Below are positions 8,244-16,511 of a DNA stretch of 64,000 nucleotides, in pieces. The stretch lies in NCBI GenBank assembly GCA_964531225.1, contig CAZHDB010000006.1, forward strand, positions 1 to 64,000, given 5' to 3'. Under the pieces are notes generated by a model that had not been told where the DNA came from, made no database searches, and was given only the letters and a program-made list of their open reading frames with translations. The position numbers and the translations under genes were made by a program. Positions within the stretch are counted from its first letter, which is position 1; the number at the start of each line of letters is the position of its first letter. The stretch is from CAZHDB01 sp964531225 (GTDB taxonomy: Archaea; Thermoproteota; Thermoprotei_A; Sulfolobales; Desulfurococcaceae).

Positions 8244-9659
8244 ATGGATATTGATAGAATATTTGAAACTATAGTTAATTGGTTGCCAAGGCTGAGATGG
8301 TATCCTTGGAGCAATAGTGAAGGATTAAAATTAATTGATTACTATTTTATAAATAATACATACTTCTTGAAAATTAAACGTGGAGATAATAGATTTTACC
8401 TTCCTATATCGATTACTGAATATAGGCCTCAAAATATACCTAGTGATCGGTATATTATTTTTGACGACAAATATATTGTCGAAGCCGAGTTTACTAGGAA
8501 TTACCTTAATAATCTATCAAGATCGGAGATTATTAGGACAAAGTATTATATAACTAATATACCATTAGGTAAGGAATCCATAAACGTTAAACCATTAACC
8601 CTAGAAACAAGTAATGTATTAACTATCCATGAAATACTCGGAGGATATAAAGTAGTTGTTAAAAGCTATCGAAAACTGCCTAAAATAGGCTTAGAACCAT
8701 TAATTATTGACTTATTAGCTAATAACCAATTTAAATACATACCATCAATAATAGCCATATATTCATGGGATAAAGATACTATAACCATGGCTATGGAATA
8801 TATTAGTGGCGAAGGTGATGGAGGAAAACCATTCTATGATGCATTTATTGAATACCTTAATGGGATTCCTACATATAGGATTGGCCTAGCGTCACTACTT
8901 GGTGTAGAAATAGCTCTTTTCCACAAGATCATTTCCTCATCAAAACATGAACTACTTAAGCCAGAGGATATTGTAGAGGCCGATATAAGGTATTGGATCA
9001 ATAGGGTAGAGAGACTATGTAAGAGTATTATGGAGGCTATGGACAGGCTTGTTGGAGAACATAGATGGATTGATTACTGGAGAATAGCCGTTGATAAAAT
9101 GATTGGAAAAGCCGTTGAAGACTATGTAGAAACTATAGAGAAGTATATTGGATTAAAGAAGATGAGAACACACCAGGATCTGCATCTTGGACAGTTTATA
9201 TATAGTCCAAGTAAAGGGTTCATATTTACTGATTTCGAGGGTGAACCAGCTAGAAGTGAAGATGAGAGATTATTGAAAGAGCCTTGTCCACGTGATCTAG
9301 CTACTCTTCTTAGGAGTTATCAGTACCTTACATTTACTGCTTATGCTCTACATTCCAGTAAAGACTTTGATCTTGTTGGAAGGACTTTCGTTGAGAAAGG
9401 CGATCCATTTATTAGGTGGAGATCCGTCCATGGTAAAGCAATTATATATAGTTATCTCGGAGAACTAGCTAATATGATACCAAAAGTCATTGGCTTAGGG
9501 AAGAGCAGTATCTATGAATTTATAGAGTTACTAAGGCCATGGATTATTGAGAAGGCATTATATGAGATCTATTATGAGAGTATCTATAGGCCGTACATGA
9601 TACCTATACCAGTTACGGGTCTCAAGTACTATGTAGATGAATTAAGATCTCTAGCTTGA
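8244..9659 (+). CDS. maltokinase-like sugar kinase (aminoglycoside phosphotransferase fold)
   Basis: The 471-residue protein matches maltokinases (Mak/Pep2) that use ATP to make maltose 1-phosphate. Motifs are the Brenner-type catalytic loop HQDLHLGQ at about 310-317, the metal-binding TDFEGEPA at about 329-336, and the family-specific PCPRDLATLLRSYQY after it. The N-terminal segment LRWYPWSNSEG resembles the start of the maltokinase cap domain. Bacterial maltokinases feed GlgE or are fused to trehalose synthase, but neither partner is in this window, so the true sugar is uncertain. The gene follows the winged-helix gene without a gap. Confidence 0.82.
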   Translation: MDIDRIFETIVNWLPRLRWYPWSNSEGLKLIDYYFINNTYFLKIKRGDNRFYLPISITEYRPQNIPSDRYIIFDDKYIVEAEFTRNYLNNLSRSEIIRTKYYITNIPLGKESINVKPLTLETSNVLTIHEILGGYKVVVKSYRKLPKIGLEPLIIDLLANNQFKYIPSIIAIYSWDKDTITMAMEYISGEGDGGKPFYDAFIEYLNGIPTYRIGLASLLGVEIALFHKIISSSKHELLKPEDIVEADIRYWINRVERLCKSIMEAMDRLVGEHRWIDYWRIAVDKMIGKAVEDYVETIEKYIGLKKMRTHQDLHLGQFIYSPSKGFIFTDFEGEPARSEDERLLKEPCPRDLATLLRSYQYLTFTAYALHSSKDFDLVGRTFVEKGDPFIRWRSVHGKAIIYSYLGELANMIPKVIGLGKSSIYEFIELLRPWIIEKALYEIYYESIYRPYMIPIPVTGLKYYVDELRSLA

Positions 9660-9803
9660 GAAAATTGAATACTTATCTACTATATATTTCAACCTTTCTT
9701 AGTTACTAAATAAGATACTATATGACCTAGGCTTAGGACAATTGTTTTCAAATAATATGAGTTATAAAATAGCCTTCCCCTATGCATTCCTTGGTGATGG
9801 ATA

Positions 9804-10343
9804 GTGGTAGGTATCCGTAGAATCATACTTGTATCACTAGTACTGTTTATCTTTGGCTTAAACCTTGGTTCGAGTAATGTACATGGATGCTTTGTAAAAG
9901 ACAATGATTATGGAGTTGAACTAATTATAGTTAAACCAGGTGTAACACTTAATTTATCAAGATTACTAGAGATATGGGAGGATGTATCAGTAATAAACTA
10001 TACCCTTAACGGCTATAGTGGTGAAGCAGTAGCTTATAAGAGTCCTTGTAACTCAAACTATGGATTTATAATAGGCTTTATCAAGATAAACGGTAGCGTC
10101 TACCCAGTATTTACGGTTAAGCCATTATTCAAATACAATATGGGTAGAGACTGGTGGTGCTCATCTTTTTCAATAGAGAACTATGTCTCCCGGGATACTA
10201 TTGTAGATACTGCGACTAGTCTTGGATGGAGAATCGCAGATGAATACCATACTAATCTATATATGACTATTACTCCATCACCTAATGAGCCAAATGTATT
10301 AGAGTCTATAGTTATTGGAGTACAGGACATATATGAGCTTTAG
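9804..10343 (+). CDS. surface protein, N-terminal part, ended by an in-frame TAG
   Basis: The GTG start at 9804 has a good GGTGAT site at 9793-9798. The first 27 residues are a signal peptide (VGIRRIILVSLVLFIFGLNL). The rest is an extracytoplasmic beta-rich domain with several Asn glycosylation sequons and no family I recognise. The frame ends at TAG 10341-10343 but reads on in the same phase, without another stop, into the 10416-11051 frame, which has the same character and carries the C-terminal anchor. I therefore regard this as the first 179 residues of a protein of about 415 residues, interrupted by one amber codon. Confidence 0.6.
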   Translation: MVGIRRIILVSLVLFIFGLNLGSSNVHGCFVKDNDYGVELIIVKPGVTLNLSRLLEIWEDVSVINYTLNGYSGEAVAYKSPCNSNYGFIIGFIKINGSVYPVFTVKPLFKYNMGRDWWCSSFSIENYVSRDTIVDTATSLGWRIADEYHTNLYMTITPSPNEPNVLESIVIGVQDIYEL

Positions 10344-10415
10344 AAGGATATAGGTAATGCAACGATCCATGTATCCATTGTAGCATCTAATGCTACTGAT
10401 GAAAAACATACAGGC

Positions 10416-11051
10416 TTGATCATAGAAGCTAGCGATCTAAATGATAACGTTAAGAATGCTGTAGAAGAACTATTATATTCATTGTTTAGCCAGGAAGTAG
10501 AGTTGGAATGGCAGAAATGTAGTCCCTCCACATATAATCCGGATCCAGATAAGCTTAGAGAGGATTTAAGGCATGTTCTTACCGGTGAACTAGAGTTTCT
10601 AATAGATATAGAGGCATTAAAAGGCATTACTAAAGAGGATGCAGTAATTATAGCTCAATATGTAGTTCCTGGTTTAACTGGTTTAAATGGAACTCTAGTT
10701 TTCAATGGAGAACGCATGTATAGGTTACCAGATTATCTAGAATCCCATGGCCTAAGCCTTAGCTGTAGCGATGGCATAGTAGTTAATGAATCTAATATAG
10801 GCTATTACACAGTCCTACCCATACACCCATGCATATACTTTACAGCTACGCCTATACCATCTACAACGACTTATATGCACTTTGACACATATAATCTACC
10901 GCCAAGCACGAGTAGCCCATCAGGTAGTTTATCTACTCCCTATATAGGTATGGGAGAGAGATTATCAAATATAGAGGCGTTGACTATAGCCTTTATTGTA
11001 GCTGTACTAGTCGCATCTATATCACGGGCTATAATCTATCGCCGTAGATAA
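10416..11051 (+). CDS. surface protein, C-terminal part with membrane anchor (downstream of the TAG)
   Basis: This is the same reading phase as the preceding gene, open from just after TAG 10341. The intervening codons (KDIGNATIHVSIVASNATDE) continue the domain, and there is no convincing independent start or ribosome site. It ends with a Pro/Ser/Thr-rich stretch (PPSTSSPSGSLSTP), then one transmembrane helix (LTIAFIVAVLVASISRAII) and a basic tail YRRR, the usual layout of an archaeal surface protein. TTG 10416 is the first in-frame start-like codon. It may be made only by readthrough, or be a pseudogene half. Confidence 0.5.
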   Translation: MIIEASDLNDNVKNAVEELLYSLFSQEVELEWQKCSPSTYNPDPDKLREDLRHVLTGELEFLIDIEALKGITKEDAVIIAQYVVPGLTGLNGTLVFNGERMYRLPDYLESHGLSLSCSDGIVVNESNIGYYTVLPIHPCIYFTATPIPSTTTYMHFDTYNLPPSTSSPSGSLSTPYIGMGERLSNIEALTIAFIVAVLVASISRAIIYRRR

Positions 11052-11073
11052 TAGTATAGAGGGATTGAATGTT

Positions 11074-11478
11074 ATGGTAGAGAGGGAGTTAATAGAATAT
11101 TATCTTAGATTACGTAGTCTAGACAAGCCATTTGGTGTACGCGAAGCTCAGAGGATCTTGGGCCTAAATAGTCCGGGTAAGACTCAGAGAATCCTTAATA
11201 AGCTTATCAAATATGATCTTGCAAGGAGGCTTGAAACAGGAGACTATGTCGTGTATAAGGAGCTTCCATTTGAGCTCGCCAACTATCTCGTATACTCTAC
11301 ACTTGTTCTCCCGAGAATAACAGTGTATACTATATACTCTACAGTATTAGCTATTGTTTACCTGTTATTGACTAGGCCTTCGATCGACATAGTATTATTT
11401 GCAGTACTAGTGATAGCTCCACTATTGATTGAGTCTATCTACCAGCTCTTAAGGATCAAGAGGTACTTTGGTAGATAA
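11074..11478 (+). CDS. membrane-anchored winged-helix protein
   Basis: The N-terminal 75 residues form a winged helix (GVREAQRILGLNSPGKTQRILNKL... then YDLARRLETGDYVVYKEL). Two hydrophobic helices follow (about 85-105 and 110-128) with a short basic tail RIKRYFGR. The DNA-binding domain would face the cytoplasm, tethered to the membrane. ATG 11074 has GAGGG at a good distance; TTG 11065 is too close to it. The gene lies between the surface protein and an ABC exporter, all on the plus strand. A membrane-bound sensor/regulator of that exporter is a reasonable inference. I know no characterised homologue. Confidence 0.72.
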   Translation: MVERELIEYYLRLRSLDKPFGVREAQRILGLNSPGKTQRILNKLIKYDLARRLETGDYVVYKELPFELANYLVYSTLVLPRITVYTIYSTVLAIVYLLLTRPSIDIVLFAVLVIAPLLIESIYQLLRIKRYFGR

Positions 11479-11598
11479 GGTTTATTTCAAAAAGACTCTA
11501 TTCCAATGACTTATGTAACGTTATAGACATTATATGTTTTGCTTCATCAGGAAGACCTTATACTCTCAAAGCAATGGCTGGATAGATTGTTCTATATA

Positions 11599-11609
11599 TT
11601 TATATAAGG
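11599..11609 (+). promoter_or_regulatory. probable TATA box of the second ABC exporter
   Basis: TTTATATAAGG lies 48 bases upstream of the ATG at 11657 in a gap of 178 bases. This matches the archaeal TATA consensus and would place the transcription start about 25-30 bases before the gene. Confidence 0.45.
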
Positions 11610-11656
11610 TATTTATAGCTAGCCATGTATTGAATATCTAATAGGGATATACGACA

Positions 11657-12595
11657 ATGAGTCAATGCGCTATCGAGGTTAAAGGTCTTACCAAGAGATA
11701 TGGTTTACTAGTTGCTGTAGACCATATTAATTTCTGTGTAAGGGATGGAGAGATCTTTGGTTTTCTAGGCCCTAATGGAGCTGGTAAGACAACTACTGTC
11801 CGGATGCTCTGTGGATTGACAAGAATTACTGAGGGGAAAGCCTACATCTATGGTCATGATGTTGTTGGGGAGCATATGTTTGTTAAGAGCTTGATCGGTG
11901 TTGTACCGGATATATCGAATCTATATTATGAGCTTAGTTGCTGGGATAATCTCTTGTTTATGGGAGAGATGCATGGTTTGTCTAAGAGTGAGAGGATCCG
12001 GAGAGCTGAAGAACTCCTTAAACTATTTGGTTTATGGAGTAGGAGGAATGTATTGTTTAAAAATTTGTCTAAGGGGTTGAAGAGAAGGCTTACAATAGCT
12101 GCTGCATTAATGCATAATCCCATGGTATTGTTTCTTGATGAGCCAACTATAGGCTTAGATGTTATGGGTAAACGTGTTATTTGGAGGATCGTTAGGGAGC
12201 TTAATAGTAGGGGTATAACGATTTTCCTTACAACACATAATATCTATGAAGCTTTTCGGTTGTGTAGCAGAGTAGCGATCATAAATCATGGGAAGATCGT
12301 TGCACTTGATACTCCGGCTAGGCTTAAGAAACTTATATCCGCGGAGGAGGTATTGGAGATCGAGTTTTATCCATCTAATCCACCAGTTAATGAGCTTAAG
12401 AGGATCAAGGGTATTGTTGATGTACGGTATTCTGGTTCTACAGTTAGGCTTGTAGTAAGTGATCCTCTCAAAGCACTTGAGGGACTAGTAAGATATGCTC
12501 GTATGAATGGCTATTCCCTAAACATGGTAAGCCTTAGGAGTGCTGATGCCGAGGAAGTCTTTATAAATATAGTGGGTGGGTATAGTGCTGGGTAA
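11657..12595 (+). CDS. ABC transporter ATP-binding protein (DrrA-like)
   Basis: The 312-residue protein consists of an ABC domain (Walker A GPNGAGKTT near residue 38, signature LSKGLKRRL, Walker B MVLFLDEPTIGLD, H-loop TTHN) and a C-terminal extension of about 90 residues. The extension is as in DrrA-type ATPases of drug and lipid exporters. It pairs with the permease that follows, whose frame overlaps its 3' end by 20 bases. The surface protein and tethered winged-helix gene upstream suggest regulated export. The substrate is not determinable here. Confidence 0.92.
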   Translation: MSQCAIEVKGLTKRYGLLVAVDHINFCVRDGEIFGFLGPNGAGKTTTVRMLCGLTRITEGKAYIYGHDVVGEHMFVKSLIGVVPDISNLYYELSCWDNLLFMGEMHGLSKSERIRRAEELLKLFGLWSRRNVLFKNLSKGLKRRLTIAAALMHNPMVLFLDEPTIGLDVMGKRVIWRIVRELNSRGITIFLTTHNIYEAFRLCSRVAIINHGKIVALDTPARLKKLISAEEVLEIEFYPSNPPVNELKRIKGIVDVRYSGSTVRLVVSDPLKALEGLVRYARMNGYSLNMVSLRSADAEEVFINIVGGYSAG

Positions 12596-13316
12596 TCTAG
12601 TTAGATCATTCTATATAGCTAAGAAGGATCTTAAAGAATACTATCTAAAACCTGGTACTATGAGCTGGGGCGTAGTATTCCCCATAGCATTTACACTAGC
12701 ATTCCTGATTAGGAGAGGAGGTATTGCTGCATGGCTTGCACCAGGACTTATATCTATGGCTATATTCTTTAGCTCTACATCAATGTCTGCTGTATCGATC
12801 GTTTTTGAAAGGAAAGTAGGGTCTTTTGAGCGTCTCCTACTCTTCCCAGTAAGCTATACATGTATTGCTCTCGGTAAGTCACTTAGTAGCTTCTTATTTG
12901 GTATATTATCGTCACTAACAACAGTCATAATAGCATACATGATTGTCCCAGTAATGCCATCTAATCTATTGCTCTTCATACTATGTATTATACTGGCTAC
13001 CTTCCATTCATCTACATTTGGCGTACTCCTGGCATTTCTCGTAAAGGATCCTTCTCAGACCATGACTATATTTAATATCATTAGGTTTCCCATGATATTC
13101 CTTTCCGGAATCATTATCCCATTGAATAGTCTTCCATTACCAGCAAAGATTGCCTCAATATTTCTCCCATTAACCTATTCTACAGAGGCTATACGGTACT
13201 CTTATCTCGGAACATATGACTTTATACCGCCAGTCTTATCACTATGTATAACATTATTATCCGGCTTGGCATTTCTACTCATTACATCAGTACTTATTGA
13301 AAAAAGCATCCCTTAA
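12576..13316 (+). CDS. ABC-2 type transporter permease (DrrB-like)
   Basis: The 246-residue integral membrane protein has six predicted helices. It contains the ABC-2 coupling helix FERKVGSFERLLLFPVS and the late FLSGIIIPLNSLP motif typical of DrrB/NodJ-type permeases. The start is GTG 12576, with GTG 12585 possible; both overlap the ATPase gene, as expected for a coupled two-gene exporter. There is no large extracellular domain, unlike the permease at 6345-7607, so the two ABC systems in this window belong to different subfamilies. Confidence 0.9.
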   Translation: MGIVLGNLVRSFYIAKKDLKEYYLKPGTMSWGVVFPIAFTLAFLIRRGGIAAWLAPGLISMAIFFSSTSMSAVSIVFERKVGSFERLLLFPVSYTCIALGKSLSSFLFGILSSLTTVIIAYMIVPVMPSNLLLFILCIILATFHSSTFGVLLAFLVKDPSQTMTIFNIIRFPMIFLSGIIIPLNSLPLPAKIASIFLPLTYSTEAIRYSYLGTYDFIPPVLSLCITLLSGLAFLLITSVLIEKSIP

Positions 13317-13375
13317 CACATAGGCTGAACAAAGGCCTTATATACAATTATGTTTATCATATAACTTTATTTTTC

Positions 13376-13384
13376 CTTATAAAG
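13376..13384 (+). promoter_or_regulatory. probable TATA box of the NifX-like gene
   Basis: CTTATAAAG lies 50 bases upstream of the TTG at 13435, following a T-rich stretch after the ABC permease stop. The spacing suits an archaeal promoter with a short leader. Confidence 0.4.
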
Positions 13385-13434
13385 TATATGTTAATTATGA
13401 CTATAACATATACATAGGTCCTTGGGGATGCTAT

Positions 13435-13800
13435 TTGAAAATCATAGTACCTGTGGCAAATAAGAATGGTTTATATTCCAAGATCTATGAACACTTTGGT
13501 AGAGCACCTTATTATGCTCTTATGGAACTCGATGAAGAATATAATGTCAAGAAAATAGATTTCATAGAAAATCCTAGAGCCATGGGATATAGGCCGGGAA
13601 TATACTTTTCACAACTAGGCATAGAATATATTGTTATTAAAGAAGGAGGTGTAGGAGCAAGAGCTATAGAGATACTAAAGCATAGGGGCATAAAGATTCT
13701 AGTAGCAAATGGAAATAATCTAAAAGATATCCTAAGGTCTATTAAAGAAGGATCATTAAATCCTTATACAGGACTAGGATGCCCTGGGAAACACCAGTAA
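13435..13800 (+). CDS. NifX/NafY-type (dinitrogenase cofactor family) small protein
   Basis: The 121-residue protein belongs to the ribonuclease-H-like family that includes NifX, NafY and the C terminus of NifB. It opens MKIIVPVANKNGLYSKIYEHFG and has the typical FGRAPYY turn, then GVGARAIEILKHRGIKIL. In non-diazotrophic archaea these proteins sit with MinD/Mrp ATPases and are thought to handle iron-sulfur or other metal clusters; the exact role is unknown. A second family member at 45623-45964 is in such a cluster, but this copy stands alone. The end GLGCPGK supplies one cysteine. The TTG start is preceded by GGGGATG. Confidence 0.85.
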   Translation: MKIIVPVANKNGLYSKIYEHFGRAPYYALMELDEEYNVKKIDFIENPRAMGYRPGIYFSQLGIEYIVIKEGGVGARAIEILKHRGIKILVANGNNLKDILRSIKEGSLNPYTGLGCPGKHQ

Positions 13801-13886
13801 TATGGACTCCATATAATTTTTCTAATTTCTTAATATACTAAGTTAATATAGGATGAATTTATTTGTAGCTTTAGATTATGTATTTA

Positions 13887-13955
13887 TATGGATGAAGAGC
13901 GAACCCGTGTCGGAGCTTAAGAGGCTATGAAGAGGGTCGGCGAAGCTGACTCATA
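13887..13955 (+). ncRNA. box C/D guide sRNA
   Basis: Four boxes occur in the right order with perfectly even spacing. Box C is ATGAAGA (13892-13898), D' is CGGA (13911-13914), C' is ATGAAGA (13927-13933) and D is CTGA (13946-13949). Both guides are exactly 12 nt (GCGAACCCGTGT and GGGTCGGCGAAG), and the D'-C' spacer is also 12 nt. A short terminal stem TATG/CATA (13887-13890 with 13952-13955) closes the ends. It is a GC-rich island in an AT-rich gap. Archaeal C/D RNAs guide 2'-O-methylation of rRNA or tRNA opposite the fifth base upstream of D or D'. The C box differs from RTGATGA at one position. Targets were not assigned. Confidence 0.75.
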
Positions 13956-14038
13956 CCGTCTATGAGCAAGGAAAGAGATTTTAATAATAAATGATTAAAC
14001 ATTTAGAATATCTGCTTATCTTATAAAATAATTAATAA

Positions 14039-15019
14039 TCATGATCGTATCCATCCCCTAAATTGATCCCATCTATAAATCGGCAATGATTTATTTTGAT
14101 AGTATATTTTGCTTTCCTTGCATTCAACTGCCTTACCTACTATTCTATATGGAATACCATAATTCCTTAATTCGTCGGCGAAATTATTAACATACCTGGG
14201 ATCAATTGCTAGGACTATGCCATACTCTTCTCCCCCATACATGATTCTTTCCAGCATACATTCCTGATCTCCTTTACAATATTCCTTTAACTCCTCATGA
14301 TACATTGGTAGATCATGCAGGCTAAAGCAGACATTTGATTCCCGGGCCATAGTATAAAGAGTATATGATAGTCCATCACTAACATCCATTGATGCATGAA
14401 CTACTTTCGAATATAATGCTATGATATTAGCTAAATGTACATAAATCCTTGGTCTCTTAGTATATTTCTTTACCCAATCCAATTTAGAAGCGGTATTTAT
14501 CCCATCTAGAGCAACAATACCCATTGCACCATAATGTCCGGTTATTATGATGATGTCTTCTGGCTGGGCTCCATCTCTTCTAGGTGGATGTGCTGCCGTT
14601 GAAAATCCTATGCCTGCAACAGCAATCCATGGATCATTAGATTTATTCGTATCGCCTCCTAATAATCTACATCCATATTCTTTACATGCCTCCTTAAATC
14701 CTTCGTAGAGTTCAACGACCATATCTCTGGTCCATTGCCTGGGTATTCCTATTGATACCATGAAACCATGAGGAACTGCTCCCTTAGATATTAGATCGCT
14801 TGCTGAACCGGTTATTATGGAAAATGCTACATCTCTCAGGCTTCTCCAAGGAAGTTTAGCTGATTCAATACTATAACCATCTATTGCAAACATTATTCTA
14901 AGGGATCTCGGTATAATATCCCTAGCATCGTCTCCTGGAGAAAGCTTTTCACCAAAATCCTCCTTATCGAGGTACTCAAGTACTAATTTTATAAGTTCTT
15001 CTTCACTAATTATTTCCAT
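14039..15019 (-). CDS. thiL: thiamine-monophosphate kinase
   Basis: ThiL phosphorylates thiamine monophosphate to the active cofactor thiamine diphosphate. The 326-residue protein has the AIR-synthase-like fold of the family. It shows GDDARDI near residue 29, FAIDGYS, SASDLISKGAVPHG near 72, LLGGDTNKS near 118 (metal and ATP ligands), MDVSDGLSYTL near 211 and GGEEYGI near 267. ThiL is normal length. It is followed 13 bases upstream by the sugar-isomerase-like gene on the same strand. With the ThiN-domain regulator at 3743-4651, it shows that the organism uses phosphorylated thiamine precursors. Confidence 0.93.
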   Translation of the reverse strand: MEIISEEELIKLVLEYLDKEDFGEKLSPGDDARDIIPRSLRIMFAIDGYSIESAKLPWRSLRDVAFSIITGSASDLISKGAVPHGFMVSIGIPRQWTRDMVVELYEGFKEACKEYGCRLLGGDTNKSNDPWIAVAGIGFSTAAHPPRRDGAQPEDIIIITGHYGAMGIVALDGINTASKLDWVKKYTKRPRIYVHLANIIALYSKVVHASMDVSDGLSYTLYTMARESNVCFSLHDLPMYHEELKEYCKGDQECMLERIMYGGEEYGIVLAIDPRYVNNFADELRNYGIPYRIVGKAVECKESKIYYQNKSLPIYRWDQFRGWIRS

Positions 15020-15032
15020 AGCATATTACCCT

Positions 15033-16286
15033 TTACGCATAAATAGTTAGATCCCAGTTCATCCACCAAGAAAATACTTTAAGCATTTCATCTAATCCAT
15101 TTATCCACGGAATAGCAACATGGTGATTGCCTTGTGCTAATTCAATAAACTTTTCACCTCCAAAATCACCAAGATCAGCTATTAACTGGGTTCTACATAG
15201 TCCAGGCTCCAATAAGCCAGATTCTATCTTCTTAGCCTTAAACACGTACAATTTCTTGTAGTCCTGATCGAGTCTAAGAAAAGCATATTCTCTATACTTC
15301 ATTCTACATGTAACAGCATAAGGATATCCAGATTCGAAATGTGATACAAGCATGCAGTTATCGCCTAGACGAGGGGCTATAGTACAGTGGGCAAACTTCA
15401 CGTATCCCTCATTCGTTAATCCACTTGGATTAGATATCCATCCAGGCTCTCCTGTCAATATAGGGCTTATAGCTAAGAATACTAAGCTATAAAAATCATT
15501 TTCACAAGCCATGGGTATACCATCATTATTAAGCATTGCAACTACTAGACAAGGCGTTACCTTATACTTTATAACAAGCGGGAAACAATCAATAGATACC
15601 ACATTAAATCCTCTTTCAACTATTATCTTCCTAATCGCATAGTATATTCTTAGAGCTTTATAGAGACTTTCATGGTCTGTACTGCTTAGATCAATATATT
15701 TGGATGCATGATCATATAGATCTCTTAGTTCATTATCTGGGGCTCTCTCTCCAATACGAATAATTTCTTCATAATTAATAGCCTCAACAACTGCTCCAGT
15801 AGTCTCAATAAATTTCTTAGCATTATCACTCAGCCTGCCATTCTCATTAATCTCTAGTACTTTAAGTTTAGATAGACTATAGCCAGCTAATAAGCCACGA
15901 TATATTGAATTGAATACCGTACATAAAGCACTGGGATCATCTGAATATAGTATTCTTACCTTATAGCCTCTTTGAACCAGCCATGCCCTAGCAGATAATG
16001 CACTCGGTAAACTATTATGCCTACCATGAGCAATTAATATAGCGGGTTTATATGCTTCCGCAACTATTCTTTTTGCAAATCTACTAGTACCCCCAGTTAA
16101 ATGAATTAAAAGAAGGAGATCGTAAGGTTCGAAGTTAATATTCAGTTCATTAGTATGAGTTACAATATTATCATATATCGTGATACCCCCATATTCCTCT
16201 AAACATTTCTTATACACTTGCAATAAACTTGTATAATAATCTTCACCATGTAGTCTACTTGCAAGCGGTATTACTAGAATCCTCAA
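15033..16286 (-). CDS. L-fucose/L-arabinose isomerase-like protein
   Basis: The 417-residue protein resembles the archaeal branch of the FucI/AraA sugar isomerase fold. Its N-terminal Rossmann-like part contains LLLIHLTGGTSRF and the later part contains CENDFYSLVFLAI. LTGEPGWISNPSG and FAHCTIAPRLGDNC near residue 300 resemble the C-terminal segment of fucose isomerases. The metal-binding Glu/Asp/His pattern is only partly visible, so catalytic activity and substrate are uncertain. The start TTAAAA-flanked ATG at 16286 fits the N terminus MRILVIPLASRLHGED. It is probably co-transcribed with thiL (13-base gap), which has no obvious metabolic link. Confidence 0.7.
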   Translation of the reverse strand: MRILVIPLASRLHGEDYYTSLLQVYKKCLEEYGGITIYDNIVTHTNELNINFEPYDLLLLIHLTGGTSRFAKRIVAEAYKPAILIAHGRHNSLPSALSARAWLVQRGYKVRILYSDDPSALCTVFNSIYRGLLAGYSLSKLKVLEINENGRLSDNAKKFIETTGAVVEAINYEEIIRIGERAPDNELRDLYDHASKYIDLSSTDHESLYKALRIYYAIRKIIVERGFNVVSIDCFPLVIKYKVTPCLVVAMLNNDGIPMACENDFYSLVFLAISPILTGEPGWISNPSGLTNEGYVKFAHCTIAPRLGDNCMLVSHFESGYPYAVTCRMKYREYAFLRLDQDYKKLYVFKAKKIESGLLEPGLCRTQLIADLGDFGGEKFIELAQGNHHVAIPWINGLDEMLKVFSWWMNWDLTIYA

Positions 16287-16400
16287 AAAATACCACCTAA
16301 AAATATGGATAACATGTAAGAATTAAATAATTTCCTTAAGCTCCATTATAATATATTTACGAGATTAAGTACCACTTTACTCATTTATACATCATGTTAT

Positions 16401-16421
16401 AACTTGGCTCCGGACTAAGTT
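16401..16421 (+). other. intergenic hairpin containing a repeated 9-mer
   Basis: AACTTGG-CTCCGGA-CTAAGTT can form a 7-bp stem (one G.U pair) with a 7-base loop, a GC-richer island in the divergent gap between the isomerase-like gene and the glycosidase gene. Its CTTGGCTCC core recurs at 40860 and 51851. The function is unknown. Confidence 0.3.
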
Positions 16422-16511
16422 GAAAATGAGATGGGTTTATAGAATTTATCATTACAATTAATTTATTGAGGAGAGACATGTGTCAAGGAAACTTTTAAAT
16501 TATTCATTTTT

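Noticed and set aside
10341..10343. Pyrrolysine or other recoding at the in-frame TAG
   Set aside because: No pyrrolysine genes are visible here and the system is not expected in this group; a nonsense mutation or sequence error is simpler.
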